DNA of 64,000 nucleotides from Abelmoschus esculentus (taxonomy: Eukaryota; Streptophyta; Magnoliopsida; Malvales; Malvaceae): NCBI GenBank assembly GCA_035048815.1, contig JAUCBN010000037.1:10692001-10756000 (forward strand), given 5' to 3'. Position numbers and translations under genes: made by a program. Numbering within the stretch: position 1 is the first letter of the stretch; each line of letters starts with the position of its first letter. The notes beneath the pieces were generated by a model. It saw only the letters and a program-made list of their open reading frames with translations, was not told the origin of the DNA and searched no databases. This document shows positions 35,481 through 46,180 of the stretch, one piece after another.

Positions 35481-36781
35481 TGATAAGTGCTTAAAATAGT
35501 TAATATTTTGTGCTTAATTACTCCTTGGTTTGATGAATATGTTACTGATCTTGTTGTTTTTCGTGTCTGTTTGTGTAGGACTCTGAATCTGGAAAATGCA
35601 TTTAAATGGCTAATTTTTGAAGTTTTTTTTATTTTCTAGATTGAGTCTGGATTGGTGGGTACAATTTTGGGCATGAAATTTGACGTAAGCATTCCGTCAA
35701 CAGCTTCTAGAAGATGACATCAGCAAGCACGTGATAGCTTATCCGCGTTCCAGATAGCTTATCAGCCGCATTTTGAATTTCAAATTAGGAATTATCTTTT
35801 GTAATTTATTTTAAATATTTTTAAAATTATCTAGGATTTATCTCTTTATTTTAGGGTTTGTAAAAGGCTATAAATACCCACCTTGGGTAAGCCTAAAACA
35901 TCTTCAGTTCATATTTTAATCCTAGAGTTTTCTTTCATCTTTTATTTTCTTTTTTTTTTATTTTTTTCGTGCTTTTATTTTTATTTTATTTTTCTATGTC
36001 GAGCATAATTCTTTCCATAATTACGCTCGACTAATTTCTTTTTAGCAAGAGCTTAAACAATGAATCGATCCAAATGTGAGGATTGAAAAGCGCATCAATA
36101 ACTTCGATTTTTATTCTTTTAGCTTTTCTTTTGAACTTATTTTTTTAAAATTGATTTCAAAACTAAAGATTGACTTTAGTCAAGACTTTGATTTAATTAT
36201 TTGTGTGGGAGGAAAGATCGGCTATTGAAGCAATCCGACTTCTTGGGAACACACTTAACAAATTGATTTCTAAGAAGAAAACTAAGATTGGATTAATTAT
36301 TATTGAAATAACATAATCCAAGTCGGTTTAAATGATTTAAATGATTTTTCTAAAAACATTGAGTTGGTGGATTAATCCATGAAACCAATATCAAAGATAG
36401 ACTTGGGTATTCGGTTTATAAGTTTTGCTTCAAGGATTGAACCTTGAAAGCTAATTACCGGCGTAAAATCCCGAAGTGAAAATCTTTTTTTTTTCCCGAT
36501 GATCTATTAAAGTCTAGTCAAAGAGAAAGCCTAAGGCTAGTTTTTATCTTATTAAATTATTTTCTTTATTTCAAATCTCTTCAATAATTTAGTTTATTTT
36601 ATTCAACAACCCCCTTTTACTTAAATATCATTCAACCTTCTCGGATCACAAATCAACAAGCGTAATTAGGAAGTTTCTAGTCCCTGTGGGATCGACCCTT
36701 ACTTCTCCTATACTATATTTAATTTCCTATTTGTTATTTCAGAATAAGAAATTTCATTTTGACACTGCACGACGCGTGTCA
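35481..36781 (+). repeat. Left LTR of the short-interior Ty3 element
   Basis: 1301 bp. A TATAAATA box lies at 35869-35876 and the LTR ends CGACGCGTGTCA. The right LTR matches throughout except for the nested insertion and small differences. Confidence 0.92.
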
Positions 36782-36784
36782 AAT

Positions 36785-36803
36785 TGGCGTCGTTGCCGGG
36801 GAC
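36785..36803 (+). promoter_or_regulatory. Primer-binding site, tRNA-Asp type
   Basis: TGGCGTCGTTGCCGGGGAC, 3 nt after the LTR end; complementary to the 3' end of plant tRNA-Asp except for one C-to-T change. Confidence 0.9.
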
Positions 36804-37665
36804 TACGACAAAGTTACTGATTTAGTTTTTGTTTGATTTATGACCAGGAACAACCCGGGAGAAGAAGGAGAATATATCCCGGAAATTGAAGCATACGCCT
36901 GAAGATTGTAAGCCCAAACACTTTAGGAAAAACGTAGAGTGCGACAACAACTTTTTTTGATAAGTGCTTAAAATAGTTAATATTTTGTGCTTAATTACTC
37001 CTTGGTTTGATGAATATGTTACTGATCTTGCTGTTTTTCTTGTCTTTTTGTGCAGGACTCTGAATCTGGAAAATGCACTTAAATGGCTGATTTTTAAAGT
37101 TTTTTTATTTTTGGATCGAGTCTGGATTGGTGGGCACGACTTTGGGCATGAAATCTGACGTAAGCTTTTGGTCAGCAACTTCTAGAAGATGACACCAGCA
37201 ATTGCGTGATAGCTTATCCGTGTTCCAGATAGCTTATCAGACGTATTTTGAATTTCAAATTAGGATTTATCTTTTGTAATTTGAATTTAAATATTTTTAG
37301 AATTATCTAGGATTGATCTCTTTAATTTAGGGTTTGTAAAAGGCTATAAATACCCACCTTGGGTAAGCTTAAAACATCTTCAGTTCATATTTTAATCCTA
37401 GAGTTTTCTATCATCTTTTATTTTCTTTCTTTATTTTTTTGTGCTTTTATTTTTATTTTATTTTTTTAATTATTATGTCGAGTATAATTTCTTCCACAAT
37501 TATGCTCGACTAATTTCTTTTTAGCAAGGGCGTAAGAAATGAATCGATCCCAATGTGAGGATTGAAAAAGTACATCAATAACTTCGTGTTTTTATTTCTT
37601 TAAGTTTTCTTTTGAACTTATTTTTAAATTAAATTGATTTCAAAACTAAAGATTGACTTTAGTCA

Positions 37666-38736
37666 TGTGGAACTAATGTTTTGATATAATAATTGAAAAA
37701 TAGTTTTGGACTAATTGAAAAGATTTCAAAAATGGTTCTTATGTCCAAACTACTTGAAAATATATTTAAGATGTTTTTGAGAGATTTTAAATATGTTTTA
37801 AATGATTTAAAGAAACCAAAGAAGTTTTTTTAACCTAGGTGTTTCGATACACCCTCAAGGTGTTTCGATACCTATTCTTCAATGACAGTTTTTCAAAGGC
37901 AAAAATATATTGGTATTGATACCGGTATCGATACCTTTTCACCACTGAAATGTTTGGTTTCGAACCATGTTTCGATACACCCCAACGGTCATAAACGATT
38001 TTATGAAAAACCCAACGGCTAGGAGCGGTATCGATATCGGTATCGATACCAATTCATAAATGCAAGTCAACGGCTATTTCCCAAAGAGGGTGTTTCGATA
38101 CCAGTGTAAGGGGTATCGATACCTCCTGCACCAAAAGAGGAAATAAGCCTTGAAATCAGCTCCAAACGGCTCCAAACCAATCCCAACGGTCACCAACGGC
38201 TAGAAGCTCACTTGGGATGATAAAAGGAAGCCTCAAGCATCAAGAGAAAACTAATGCTTCATTGTAAACAACAATATGATCAAAGAATTGTCTGTGCTTA
38301 ATTTCTCATCTTTAGGTAAACAAAACACTTGTGAGCTAAATTGTCAATGTATGCTCAAGTGTATTAGGATTGAGTGAGTGCTTAGATTGCAAACATTAGC
38401 CTTGTTAGAAGGATTAAACAAGTTTGCTAAGTTTTCTTTGTTTGAGTGAATTCCCAAAGTTTGGGTTGTGAACTTTGGATGCTTGGTTCAGTTTTGAATC
38501 AAGGTTTGTAAGGTTATCCCTTTAGCCTCAAAAGGTTGAATTCTTATTGAATTGTGGAAATCCTTAGTGGGAAGCTAAGGTAGTGGATGTAGGTGCTTGT
38601 TCGAAGGCCGAACTACTCTAAAATCCTTGTGTTCATTGTTTATCTTTTTGCTTCCACAACAAACCACCCAAATTGCCACTTCTCCACCACTTGGCGTGTT
38701 TAATCGGTTATTCATCGAGCAACTCCAAGCCCAATA
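37666..38736 (+). repeat. 5' LTR of the nested Sirevirus-like element
   Basis: 1071 bp. It contains palindromes GGTATCGATACC at 37924-37935, 38039-38050 and 38112-38123 plus several TTTCGATAC half-sites. Confidence 0.92.
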
Positions 38737-38738
38737 AT

Positions 38739-38750
38739 TGGTATCAGAGC
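38739..38750 (+). promoter_or_regulatory. Primer-binding site, tRNA-iMet
   Basis: TGGTATCAGAGC two bases after the LTR end, the canonical plant initiator-tRNA primer site of Copia elements. Confidence 0.93.
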
Positions 38751-38828
38751 AAGGCTCAATCGAGGAGGATTAACATCCTATTGAGAAGATCCGGTGAGCT
38801 CAACCAATTACCGATCAACCGGCAACTC

Positions 38829-40310
38829 ATGGCGCAATCCATTGATAAGCCTCCTTTCTTTGACAGGTCCAACTACTCCCAATGGAAGATAAGGATGAAG
38901 TATTTCATCAACTCAAGAGACTACAAGCTATGGGATATAGTGGAAGATGGACCATTTGTGCCAAAAGGATCAAAGGCGGAATGGAGCGTGGAAGATTGCA
39001 AGAAGATGATGCTTAATTCTAAAGCTTTGTACATTCTTGTTTGTGCATTACATCCAAGCATCTATGAGAAAATTTCTTCTTGTGAGAGTGCCAAGGAAGT
39101 TTGGGACAAGCTCGAAGTTACATACGAGGGAACAAACGAAGTAAAGGAGACCAAGATTGGACTCCTCAACCAAGAGTATGAGAACTTCAAGATGAATCCG
39201 GAAGAGGACATAGCAAATATGTTCGATCGATTCTCCACCATCACCAATGGACTTAGAGGATATGGAGAGATCATTCCGGAGGAGAAGCTTGTTCGTAAGC
39301 TTATCTATTCCCTTCTCGAGTCATGGGACTCGAAATGGACCGCCATCATCGAAGCCAAAAATCTCAAGACTCTAAAGCTTGATGAACTCATGGGGTCCCT
39401 CCTCACACATCAAATTATGATGAAAGGAAGACAAGAGGAGAATAAGAAGGAAGAGATTAGATCGATGGGGAAGAAAAAGATTCAAGAGCTTGGTGTAAAT
39501 GTCAACATCATTGCTTTCAAGTCCTCCAAGTGCATCCACCTTGAAGATTCAAGTGAGGAGGATAGTGAAGGAGATGAAGAGCTTGCCCAACTCTTCATAG
39601 ACTTCGATCGATTCGTGAGGAAAAAAAGTAAGAAATCCTCAAAGCACGAATCAAAGAAGAAGATGAAGGATTCCCACAAGTCTAAGAAAGAGGGATCATC
39701 TTCAAAAAAGCAAGCATATGTGGATACTTGGAGTGATGGGGACTCCAACAAAAATGAAGAAGCCAACCTATGCTTGATGGCCCTCAATGAGGGGGAGGTA
39801 ACTTCTAACATATTTAGTTTAAATTCATATTCATTTGATGAGTTACAAGAAGCCTATGACAAATTGGTTTTTGAGTTCAAGGCTTCATTTTCTAAAAACA
39901 AAAAGATGATTTCAAAGTTTAAATTAGAAAATTATTTGCTTTCAAAAACCAATTTTGAAATTGAAGCAAGGTTGAAAGACTTTGAGCTTAAAGTTTTCGA
40001 TTTACAAAATTTGCTTCAAAATATGGAAAAAGATCATCAAATTGCTTTAGATGATCTTAAGAAAGAAAAAGATTTGACTTCTAAAGAACTTCAAAAGAAA
40101 AATGATTTGGGAAAATCAAATTTTTACATGAGACAATCTAGTGCCCCTAGATTTATAGGTGGAAAATGTTTTAGAAGTGTTTGGGTCCCAAAAGGACTAA
40201 TCACTTCAACTAAAAAGAATGAAATTGAAAAATGGATTCCTAAGGGGACTAAAATTTGTGCTACTAATGTTAAAGGATCCAAAGCAATTTGGATACCAAA
40301 AATTACTTGA
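38829..40310 (+). CDS. Sirevirus-like Gag, intact frame without zinc knuckle
   Basis: 493 codons from ATG 38829 (MAQSIDKPPFFDRSNYSQWK); an upstream in-frame ATG at 38673 lies within the LTR and is not a likely start. The UBN2/Copia gag domain spans about residues 8-200 (YSQWKIRMKYFINSRDYKLW, NMFDRFSTITNGLRGYGE). A Lys/Ser-rich stretch (about 260-300) and a coiled-coil-prone region (about 350-440) follow. The CCHC knuckle found in the related element at about 51040 is absent. The final part (GSKAIWIPKIT) resembles the linker that normally precedes the protease. The whole frame is free of stops, unusual among the TE genes here. It could supply or poison Gag assembly, or be recently silent. Confidence 0.88.
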   Translation: MAQSIDKPPFFDRSNYSQWKIRMKYFINSRDYKLWDIVEDGPFVPKGSKAEWSVEDCKKMMLNSKALYILVCALHPSIYEKISSCESAKEVWDKLEVTYEGTNEVKETKIGLLNQEYENFKMNPEEDIANMFDRFSTITNGLRGYGEIIPEEKLVRKLIYSLLESWDSKWTAIIEAKNLKTLKLDELMGSLLTHQIMMKGRQEENKKEEIRSMGKKKIQELGVNVNIIAFKSSKCIHLEDSSEEDSEGDEELAQLFIDFDRFVRKKSKKSSKHESKKKMKDSHKSKKEGSSSKKQAYVDTWSDGDSNKNEEANLCLMALNEGEVTSNIFSLNSYSFDELQEAYDKLVFEFKASFSKNKKMISKFKLENYLLSKTNFEIEARLKDFELKVFDLQNLLQNMEKDHQIALDDLKKEKDLTSKELQKKNDLGKSNFYMRQSSAPRFIGGKCFRSVWVPKGLITSTKKNEIEKWIPKGTKICATNVKGSKAIWIPKIT

Positions 40311-40832
40311 TTGTTTCATTTTAGGTGTGATGGAGGTATGAGCATCAAAGTGCAAGATTAAGGAGGAGCTTCATACACACAAGATGGACACTTGAAGAAG
40401 GAAGGCTTCACATCCTCCCTTGAGTTCAAGTGTGGTAAAATCTAGTTTTTAGCTTTAATTTTGTTTATTTTTTCGTTTAAACTAGATTATCATAATTGTT
40501 GAACTAACATCTCAATGATGACTTGAGTAAGGGGGAGTCTTTTGTTTTCACAAACTAAGTTTTGATATTTGATTTTAAAACAATTGATATTTTAAACTCT
40601 CTTATGTTATGAGCTTTAAAGATTTTCAGACTTAGTTTGAACCATTTTTGACATAACAAAAAGGGGGAGAATGTTGTGAAAAATTGATTTTTCAAAATGG
40701 TTTAATGAGTGAGGGGGAGCTTTAATGTTTTGATATCCTTAATTCTTTTATTCAAAGTTTTATTTCAAAAAGGGAGAGCAATCTCAAAAACAATTTTTCA
40801 AGTTGGTTTTATTATATCAAAAAGGGGGAGAT
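40311..40832 (+). other. Sirevirus-like 3' non-coding region with repeated purine tracts
   Basis: Tracts of the AAGGGGGAG type occur near 40530, 40660, 40710, 40770 and 40820-40832, each in a stretch mentioning TTTTGATAT or TTATATCAAAAAGG. Only the last adjoins the 3' LTR. Multiple tracts upstream of the 3' LTR are known from Sireviruses. Confidence 0.8.
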
Positions 40833-41906
40833 TGTGGAACTAATGTTTTGATATAATAATTGAAAAATAGTTTTGGACTAATTGAAAAGATTTCAAAAAT
40901 GGTTCTTATGTCCAAACTACTTGAAAATATATTTAAGATGTTTTTGAGAGATTTTAAATATGTTTTAAATGATTTAAATAAACCAAAGAAGTGTTTTTAA
41001 CCCAGGTGTTTCGATACACCCTCAAGGTGTTTCGATACCTGTTCTTCAATGACAGTTTTTCAAAGGCAAAAATACAGTGGTATCGATACTGGTATCGATA
41101 CCTTTTCATCACTGTAATGTTTGGTTTCGAACCATGTTTCGATACACCCCTAACGGTCATAAACGATTTTATAAAAACCCCAACGCCTAGGATCGTTATC
41201 GATACTGGTTTCGATACCAGTTCATAAATGCAAGTCAACGGTTATTTCCCAAAGAGGGTGTTTCGATACCAGTGTAAGGGGTATCGATACCTCCTACACC
41301 AGAAGAGGAAATAAGCCTTGAAATCAGCTCCAAACGGCTCCAAACCAATCCCAACGGTCACCAACGGCTAGAAGCTCACTTGGGATGATAAAAGGAAGCC
41401 TCAAGCATCAAGAGAAGACTAATGCTTCATTGTAAACAACAATATGATCAAAGAATTATCTTAGTGCTTAATTTCTCTTCTTTGGGTAGACAAAACACTT
41501 GTGAGCTAAATTGTCAATGTATGCTCAAGTGTATTAGGATTGGGTGAGTGCTTAGATTGCAAACATTAGCCTTGTTAGAAGGATTAAACAAGTTTGCTAA
41601 GTTTTCTTTGTTTGAGTGAATTTCCAAAGTTCGGTTTGTGAACTTTGGATGCTTAGTTCGGTTTTGAATCAAGGTTTGTAAGGTTATCCCTTTAGCCTCA
41701 AAAGGTTGAATTCTTAATGAATTGTGGAAATCCTTAGTGGGAAGCTAAGGTAGTGGATGTAGGTGCTTGTTCGAAGGCCGAACCACTCTAAAATCCTTGT
41801 GTTCATTGTTTATCTTTTTGATTCCACAACAAACCACCCAAATTGTCACTTCTCCACCACTTGGCGTGTTTAATCGGTTATTCATCAAGCACCTCCAAGC
41901 CCAACA
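40833..41906 (+). repeat. 3' LTR of the nested Sirevirus-like element
   Basis: 1074 bp, very similar to the 5' LTR, with the same GGTATCGATACC sites (for example 41091-41102). Confidence 0.92.
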
Positions 41907-42772
41907 AGTCAAGACTTTGATTTAATTACTTGTGTGGGATGAAAGATCGGCTATTGAAGCAATCAAACTTCCTAGGAACACACTTAGCGAATTGATTGCT
42001 AAGAAGAAAACTAAGATTGGATCAGTTATTATTGAAATAACACAATCCAAGTCGGTTTAAATGATTTTTCTAAAAATATTGAGTTGGTGGATTAATCATG
42101 AAACCAATATCAAAGATAGACTTGGGTATTTGGTTTATAAGTTTTGCTTCAAGGATTGAACCTTGAAAGCTAATTACCGACGTAAAATCACGAAGAGAAA
42201 ATCTTTTTCCGATGATCTATTAAAGTCGAGTCAAAGCGAAAGCTTAAGTCTAGTTTTTATCTTATTAAATTATTTTCTTTATTTCAAATCTCTTCAATAA
42301 TTTAGTTTATTTTATTCAACAACCCCCTTTTACTTAAATATCATTCAACCTTCTCGGATCACAAATCAACAAGCATAATCAGGAAGTTTCTATTCCCTGT
42401 GGGATCGACCCTTACTTCTCCTATACTATATTTAATTTTGTATTTATTATTTGAGAATAAAAAATTTTATTTTGACACTGCACGACGCGTGTCAATCGCC
42501 CAATTTACATAAGATGCAATTACAATCAAGCAAGCTACAGAGTTAAACAAATGGGAAATAATGAAAACCCATAGTTACAACTAACTTGCCAAACTATGAT
42601 TTCGTCATATCATAAAATACAATTACTTTGAGAAAAATAGTTGTAGTAGTTGAACTCTAGAACTACCTAATTAATTTGTCCTTCCAAATTACTTGAACCC
42701 TTTTCAAACTATACAATCTTTTCTTTGTCATGGCCTAATTGACCAAACAGTAACTTTACACTCTTTTCAGCC

Positions 42773-43447
42773 ATGGAAGGTGTCAAGGGTTTGCAACTCC
42801 TAGCAATATTATCAACACTTTCAATCATTTCGGTTAAAGAACAAATCGTTATAGCCTGCTCTGTCTCGATGATAATTACTTTCACCCTATGCTTGAATTT
42901 CATCACCGGAAGCAGTAGCAACGGCTTGTCGCCAACTCAAGATTGTTGTGGTTCATTGAAGTCACTCATCAGCAGAAGCATGGACTGTGCTTGTCTTCTA
43001 ATAGCTGCAAATATACGATTTCAGCTTCCCCTAAACAGAACCTGGAACTCGGTCTCCCCTGAGCTTGTAACATGGCTAGCATGCCTGTGCAGTGCAAAGG
43101 TACACCTTAAAGTTTATTAACTAATCTCCCCTTTTAAGTCTAATCACCATAATAATCAATTTAACGGTTTTGAAGCTTCTGGTACTTCTCTACCAGCTCT
43201 AGGTCCGGTTCCATTTCTACTTTCGCCAACTCTTCCCCCTACAGCAGCGTCATCACTAAGTTCAGAATCTGAACTGACACCTGCTGCACTACCTAAAGAA
43301 GAAGTACCAGAAACACCATCAGCCACTATAAATCCTAGGATTAGGCCAATATTACAGCCTGCAGCGTCAGCATCTAATCCGTCTTATGTTTACCCTCCGT
43401 CCATACTCATAACGTTGATTGAAATCACTATTTTCAAGTTCTATTGA
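42773..43447 (+). pseudogene. Second GPI-anchored nsLTP (LTPG-type), broken
   Basis: Exon 1 is 42773-43099 and exon 2 43176-43447, with donor AAAG|GTACAC and acceptor TTTTGAAG. Exon 1 starts MEGVKGLQLLAILST (signal peptide) and holds the eight-cysteine domain (CLNFITG, QDCCGSLKSL, MDCACLL). Near 43030-43045 one base is missing, so the last part (ACNMAS, PVQCK, with cysteines 7 and 8) is read in another frame, which also meets TGA at 43060-43062 in place of a probable CGA. Adding one base to the two exons gives 600 nt, 200 codons. Exon 2 is a Pro/Ser-rich linker ending in a hydrophobic C-terminus (ILITLIEITIFKFY). It faces away from the nsLTP at 34401-35126; the intervening 7 kb is inserted DNA. 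Confidence 0.85.
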
Positions 43448-43673
43448 AGTCCAAAATGTACCATTTTGAACCACAGATAAAAGAAGTAAATTCATTTATC
43501 ATATGCATGAACACAATCAATTTTAGGCACTACTAAATATAGTAAAAGAACGAAAAACACTCTAATATTCACCACTAAAGTTCCCCATCGTGTATATCAC
43601 AACGCAAAATAAGGTCTTGTATGCATTTAAAAATACCGTCCTACATCAATACATTTCACCTGAAAACAAACAA

Positions 43674-43680
43674 TATATAC
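43674..43680 (+). promoter_or_regulatory. Probable TATA box of the Ole e 6-like gene
   Basis: TATATAC about 35 bp before the start codon at 43712; the nearest TATA-like word in the upstream DNA. Confidence 0.5.
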
Positions 43681-43711
43681 ATTGAAGAAAAGGGATTTAG
43701 AACAGTGAGAA

Positions 43712-43933
43712 ATGGCCAACAAATTTGTGGCGGTATTTTTGCTGCTGAGCATTGTAGTGGCAGCGACAATGTGTGCAAGTCCGGTGAGGGCGGAGGAGGA
43801 AGAAGGATTCAGCAAATGTGCGCAGGATTGCGAGGATGAATGTAAGAAGGGAGGGGAGAGCGATAGCATTTGTGACATGAAGTGCGATACTAAGTGTGGG
43901 GCTAAGGTAGTTGGAGACGCCTTCAAAATTTAA
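43712..43933 (+). CDS. Ole e 6-like cysteine-rich secreted peptide
   Basis: An intact 73-residue frame. Residues 1-27 form a signal peptide (hydrophobic FVAVFLLLSIVVAA, cleavage after SPVRA). The mature part is acidic and has six cysteines (residues 36, 40, 44, 54, 58, 62) spaced C-x3-C-x3-C-x9-C-x3-C-x3-C. This is the pattern of the olive pollen protein Ole e 6 family, a pair of disulfide-linked helices (compare the CEMKCDTDC end with CDMKCDTKC here). It would be secreted to the apoplast or pollen coat; its target is not known. No intron is needed. It sits 265 bp after the second nsLTP pseudogene in the same direction and is the only undamaged host gene in the window. Confidence 0.87.
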   Translation: MANKFVAVFLLLSIVVAATMCASPVRAEEEEGFSKCAQDCEDECKKGGESDSICDMKCDTKCGAKVVGDAFKI

Positions 43934-43939
43934 CTTCAT

Positions 43940-46180
43940 TTATTATGTTATATAAACTTGGACTTACATTTACTCATTTACCTTCGCCAATTCATATAGT
44001 CAATTAAATAAAATTAACTTCTTCCCAAACCCAAATTTGTATAGTCAATTTCAAATTTAATGTGTATGTATGCTTTCTGATTGTCATATTTTTTGGGTTA
44101 ATTTGTGCTTATTTTTCAAACTCTGAATGAACACTTATCAACATAAAACAATGAAGCAAAAAGGTATACAAGATATCAACCCCAAAGTTTCTTTTTTTCG
44201 TATGATTTTTGCTGATTTTGCATATCTGAGTCATGCTATCTTATTTAATCAGTCTTCCTTGCCTCGTATAAAAACAATAAAATTAATAGAAACTTGTAAT
44301 CACATCATATAGATAATATATTGAGTTATGATAAAATTGGTTTATTAATATGTCTACGTTGTCATATGCATTTAGTGATTATAGTGTTTAACATTTACGG
44401 TCAACAATGATGTTTCTTTCTATGTTTTATTTTTTAAATTGTTTGATTGAATTTCTTAATCATTCTCGTATATGATCATATTTTATAATTTAATGAAAAG
44501 CCCGATCAACAGCATGAACACACTGTGCACCTGCTCAGAGCCCCATTTTCTTAGGGCCTCAAAAAATATATAACCTTTGTGTTTAATATATTCACATCAT
44601 AAATTTTAAATATTTTTTATAATATTATCCAATAAATTTTATTATACAAGAGCTCCATAGGTTTTATTAACCAAAATAACAATAAATGCTTTCATTGATT
44701 ATGTTGTTGCCATAAATAATTAAAATAAACGTCAAATCCTTAAAAATAGGAAAGAATCTTTCATAGAATAAAATTGCATTAATTAAAAAATTAACGGTAA
44801 TTTTTTAAGATTGATCTTTAAAAATAAATTTCAAAACACTCGATCTCTATATATTCTCTATTGATTGAATATATAAAAAAACACTTAGAATATTTACCTT
44901 AAAAATAGTATATCTATATTATAATTATTGAACAAAAGGGGAAAAGGTTTCTTCTTAAATTTAAAGTTGTCCTTGCGTCTGTTACATTCACGGTGAACCA
45001 AAATCTTAATCTTGTGATTCTTCGAAGTACCAGATTAATCTCCTTTGGTTTCTGAATTTTTTTGGATCGATTGCTATTTTTTGTTTTAACTTTATTTAAA
45101 GTAATTTTTAACAAAATAGTCTATTAAAAAGTTAACTCGTTTTTTATGAATAATGAATAAAACTTAAAATTAATAATTGAAATACGTAAAATATATTTTA
45201 ATTTTATAAGGGTTTATTTTGTAATTTCACTTAGGGCCCCTGAAATATTCGAGACGACCTTGTTTAGTGACCAGTTTATGCACTTTAATGATTTGAAGAG
45301 AAATAGATAGTTAATGTGATTAGTCTATTCTTATATTTGAATAATCTTCTAATAATTTTATTGTTTTTATTTTTTTATTCAATAAATTTTATATTTGATT
45401 TTTGTTAAAAAATCTTCACACATTAAGTCTTTTTGTATGATTTAATATTTTCATTCTTAATCTATATGAGAACACAAATGTAGATGTGTTTTTATTTAAT
45501 TTACCATCGACATGAGTTTATAGGGTGAACTATACTAAATATCATTCAATTACTGGCATTGACATGTTTATATCATCGATTTTTGAATTTTCATTTGGTT
45601 AAATTTTAACACTAAACTTAATTTTTATGTTCAATTATATTATTGGGTCGCTAAATCGGTAATGACATGATGAAGTGGCTGACAGATGTCGACATAAACG
45701 TCGCACTAAAACAACAATGTTTTGATGCAAAAAAAAAAAAAAAAAAAAACTCAAAACTACGTCGTTTTGTTGGAGAAACTTGAGGGGTCCCTAAAGGATT
45801 TGAACGTAGGTCTTTCAGTAAATAAGCAAAATGTAGAAACCCGAATTTCTAAGTCAATGTTTGGGGTCTGGACTCAGGTTTTTAATCTTCACGTTGATTG
45901 GAGTCTTTTGGACCTAATTGGTCAAGTTTGGGACCCAATGGATGTGAATTGAGCTTTATATAGGCTTGGGTGGTGACCAAATCGTGTTAAAGGTGAATAT
46001 GGAGGATTTCATGTTGCAATTCTACCCCCATTTTTAAAATAAAGGTTGAACAATATTTAATATCTTTATCTTTTCATGTGGGTTGAAGGGATACCTCACC
46101 AATTCCTCATCTTTTTCATCTTATACAATAATCTTTTTCCTCAATTTTTATGTCTATTTTCGTCACCTTAAAGGTCTATG
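43940..46180. other. AT-rich intergenic DNA
   Basis: No gene recognised. GGGCCTC/GGGGCCC stretches at about 44520-44570 and 45230-45245 face each other and might be the ends of a degraded TIR element, but the match is too short to claim. An A-run lies at 45728-45750. Confidence 0.5.

Larger units (their letters stand above)
37666..41906 (+). mobile_element. Sirevirus-like non-autonomous Copia element
   Basis: 4241 bp with LTRs 37666-38736 and 40833-41906, starting TGTGGAACTAATG and ending CCAAYA, flanked by AGTCA (37661-37665 and 41907-41911). The iMet primer site lies at 38739-38750, and several AAGGGGGAG tracts occur before the 3' LTR, the last touching it at about 40819-40832. It has a single long gag frame and no protease, integrase, RT or RNase H. 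Multiple purine tracts and palindrome-rich LTRs are marks of Sireviruses. It needs proteins from a complete relative to move. Confidence 0.93.
35481..42494 (+). mobile_element. Ty3 (Tat/Athila-type) element with a 176-bp interior
   Basis: LTRs 35481-36781 and 36958-42494 (about 1291 bp once the nested Copia element is removed) share TGATAAGTGC...GACGCGTGTCA. Flanks are ATCGC (35476-35480) and ATCGC (42495-42499), a perfect target duplication, so this is one insertion. Only 176 bp lie between the LTRs: the tRNA-Asp primer site, the first codons of a gag (ATG 36839, MTRNNPGEEGEYIPEIEAYA then stop) and about 60 bp more. A T-run, not a purine tract, precedes the right LTR. The missing interior was lost either before insertion or by a precise later deletion. 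Confidence 0.92.
36958..42494 (+). repeat. Right LTR of the short-interior Ty3 element, split by a Copia insertion
   Basis: The LTR sequence runs 36958-37665, is interrupted by 37666-41906, and resumes after the duplicated AGTCA at 41912. It reads continuously against the left LTR (GACTTTAGTCAAGACTTTG at about 36170) once the insertion and one AGTCA copy are removed. Confidence 0.92.

Noticed and set aside
40991..41238. Open frames on both strands in the Sirevirus-like LTR
   Set aside because: Produced by the palindromic GTATCGATAC repeats; the same frames do not persist in the other LTR.
44520..45245. Facing GGGCCTC and GGGGCCC stretches as ends of a TIR transposon
   Set aside because: Match is short and imperfect, and no target duplication is visible.
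45728..45750. A-run as the tail of a SINE or LINE
   Set aside because: No upstream RT or Pol III promoter boxes and no flanking target duplication could be found.
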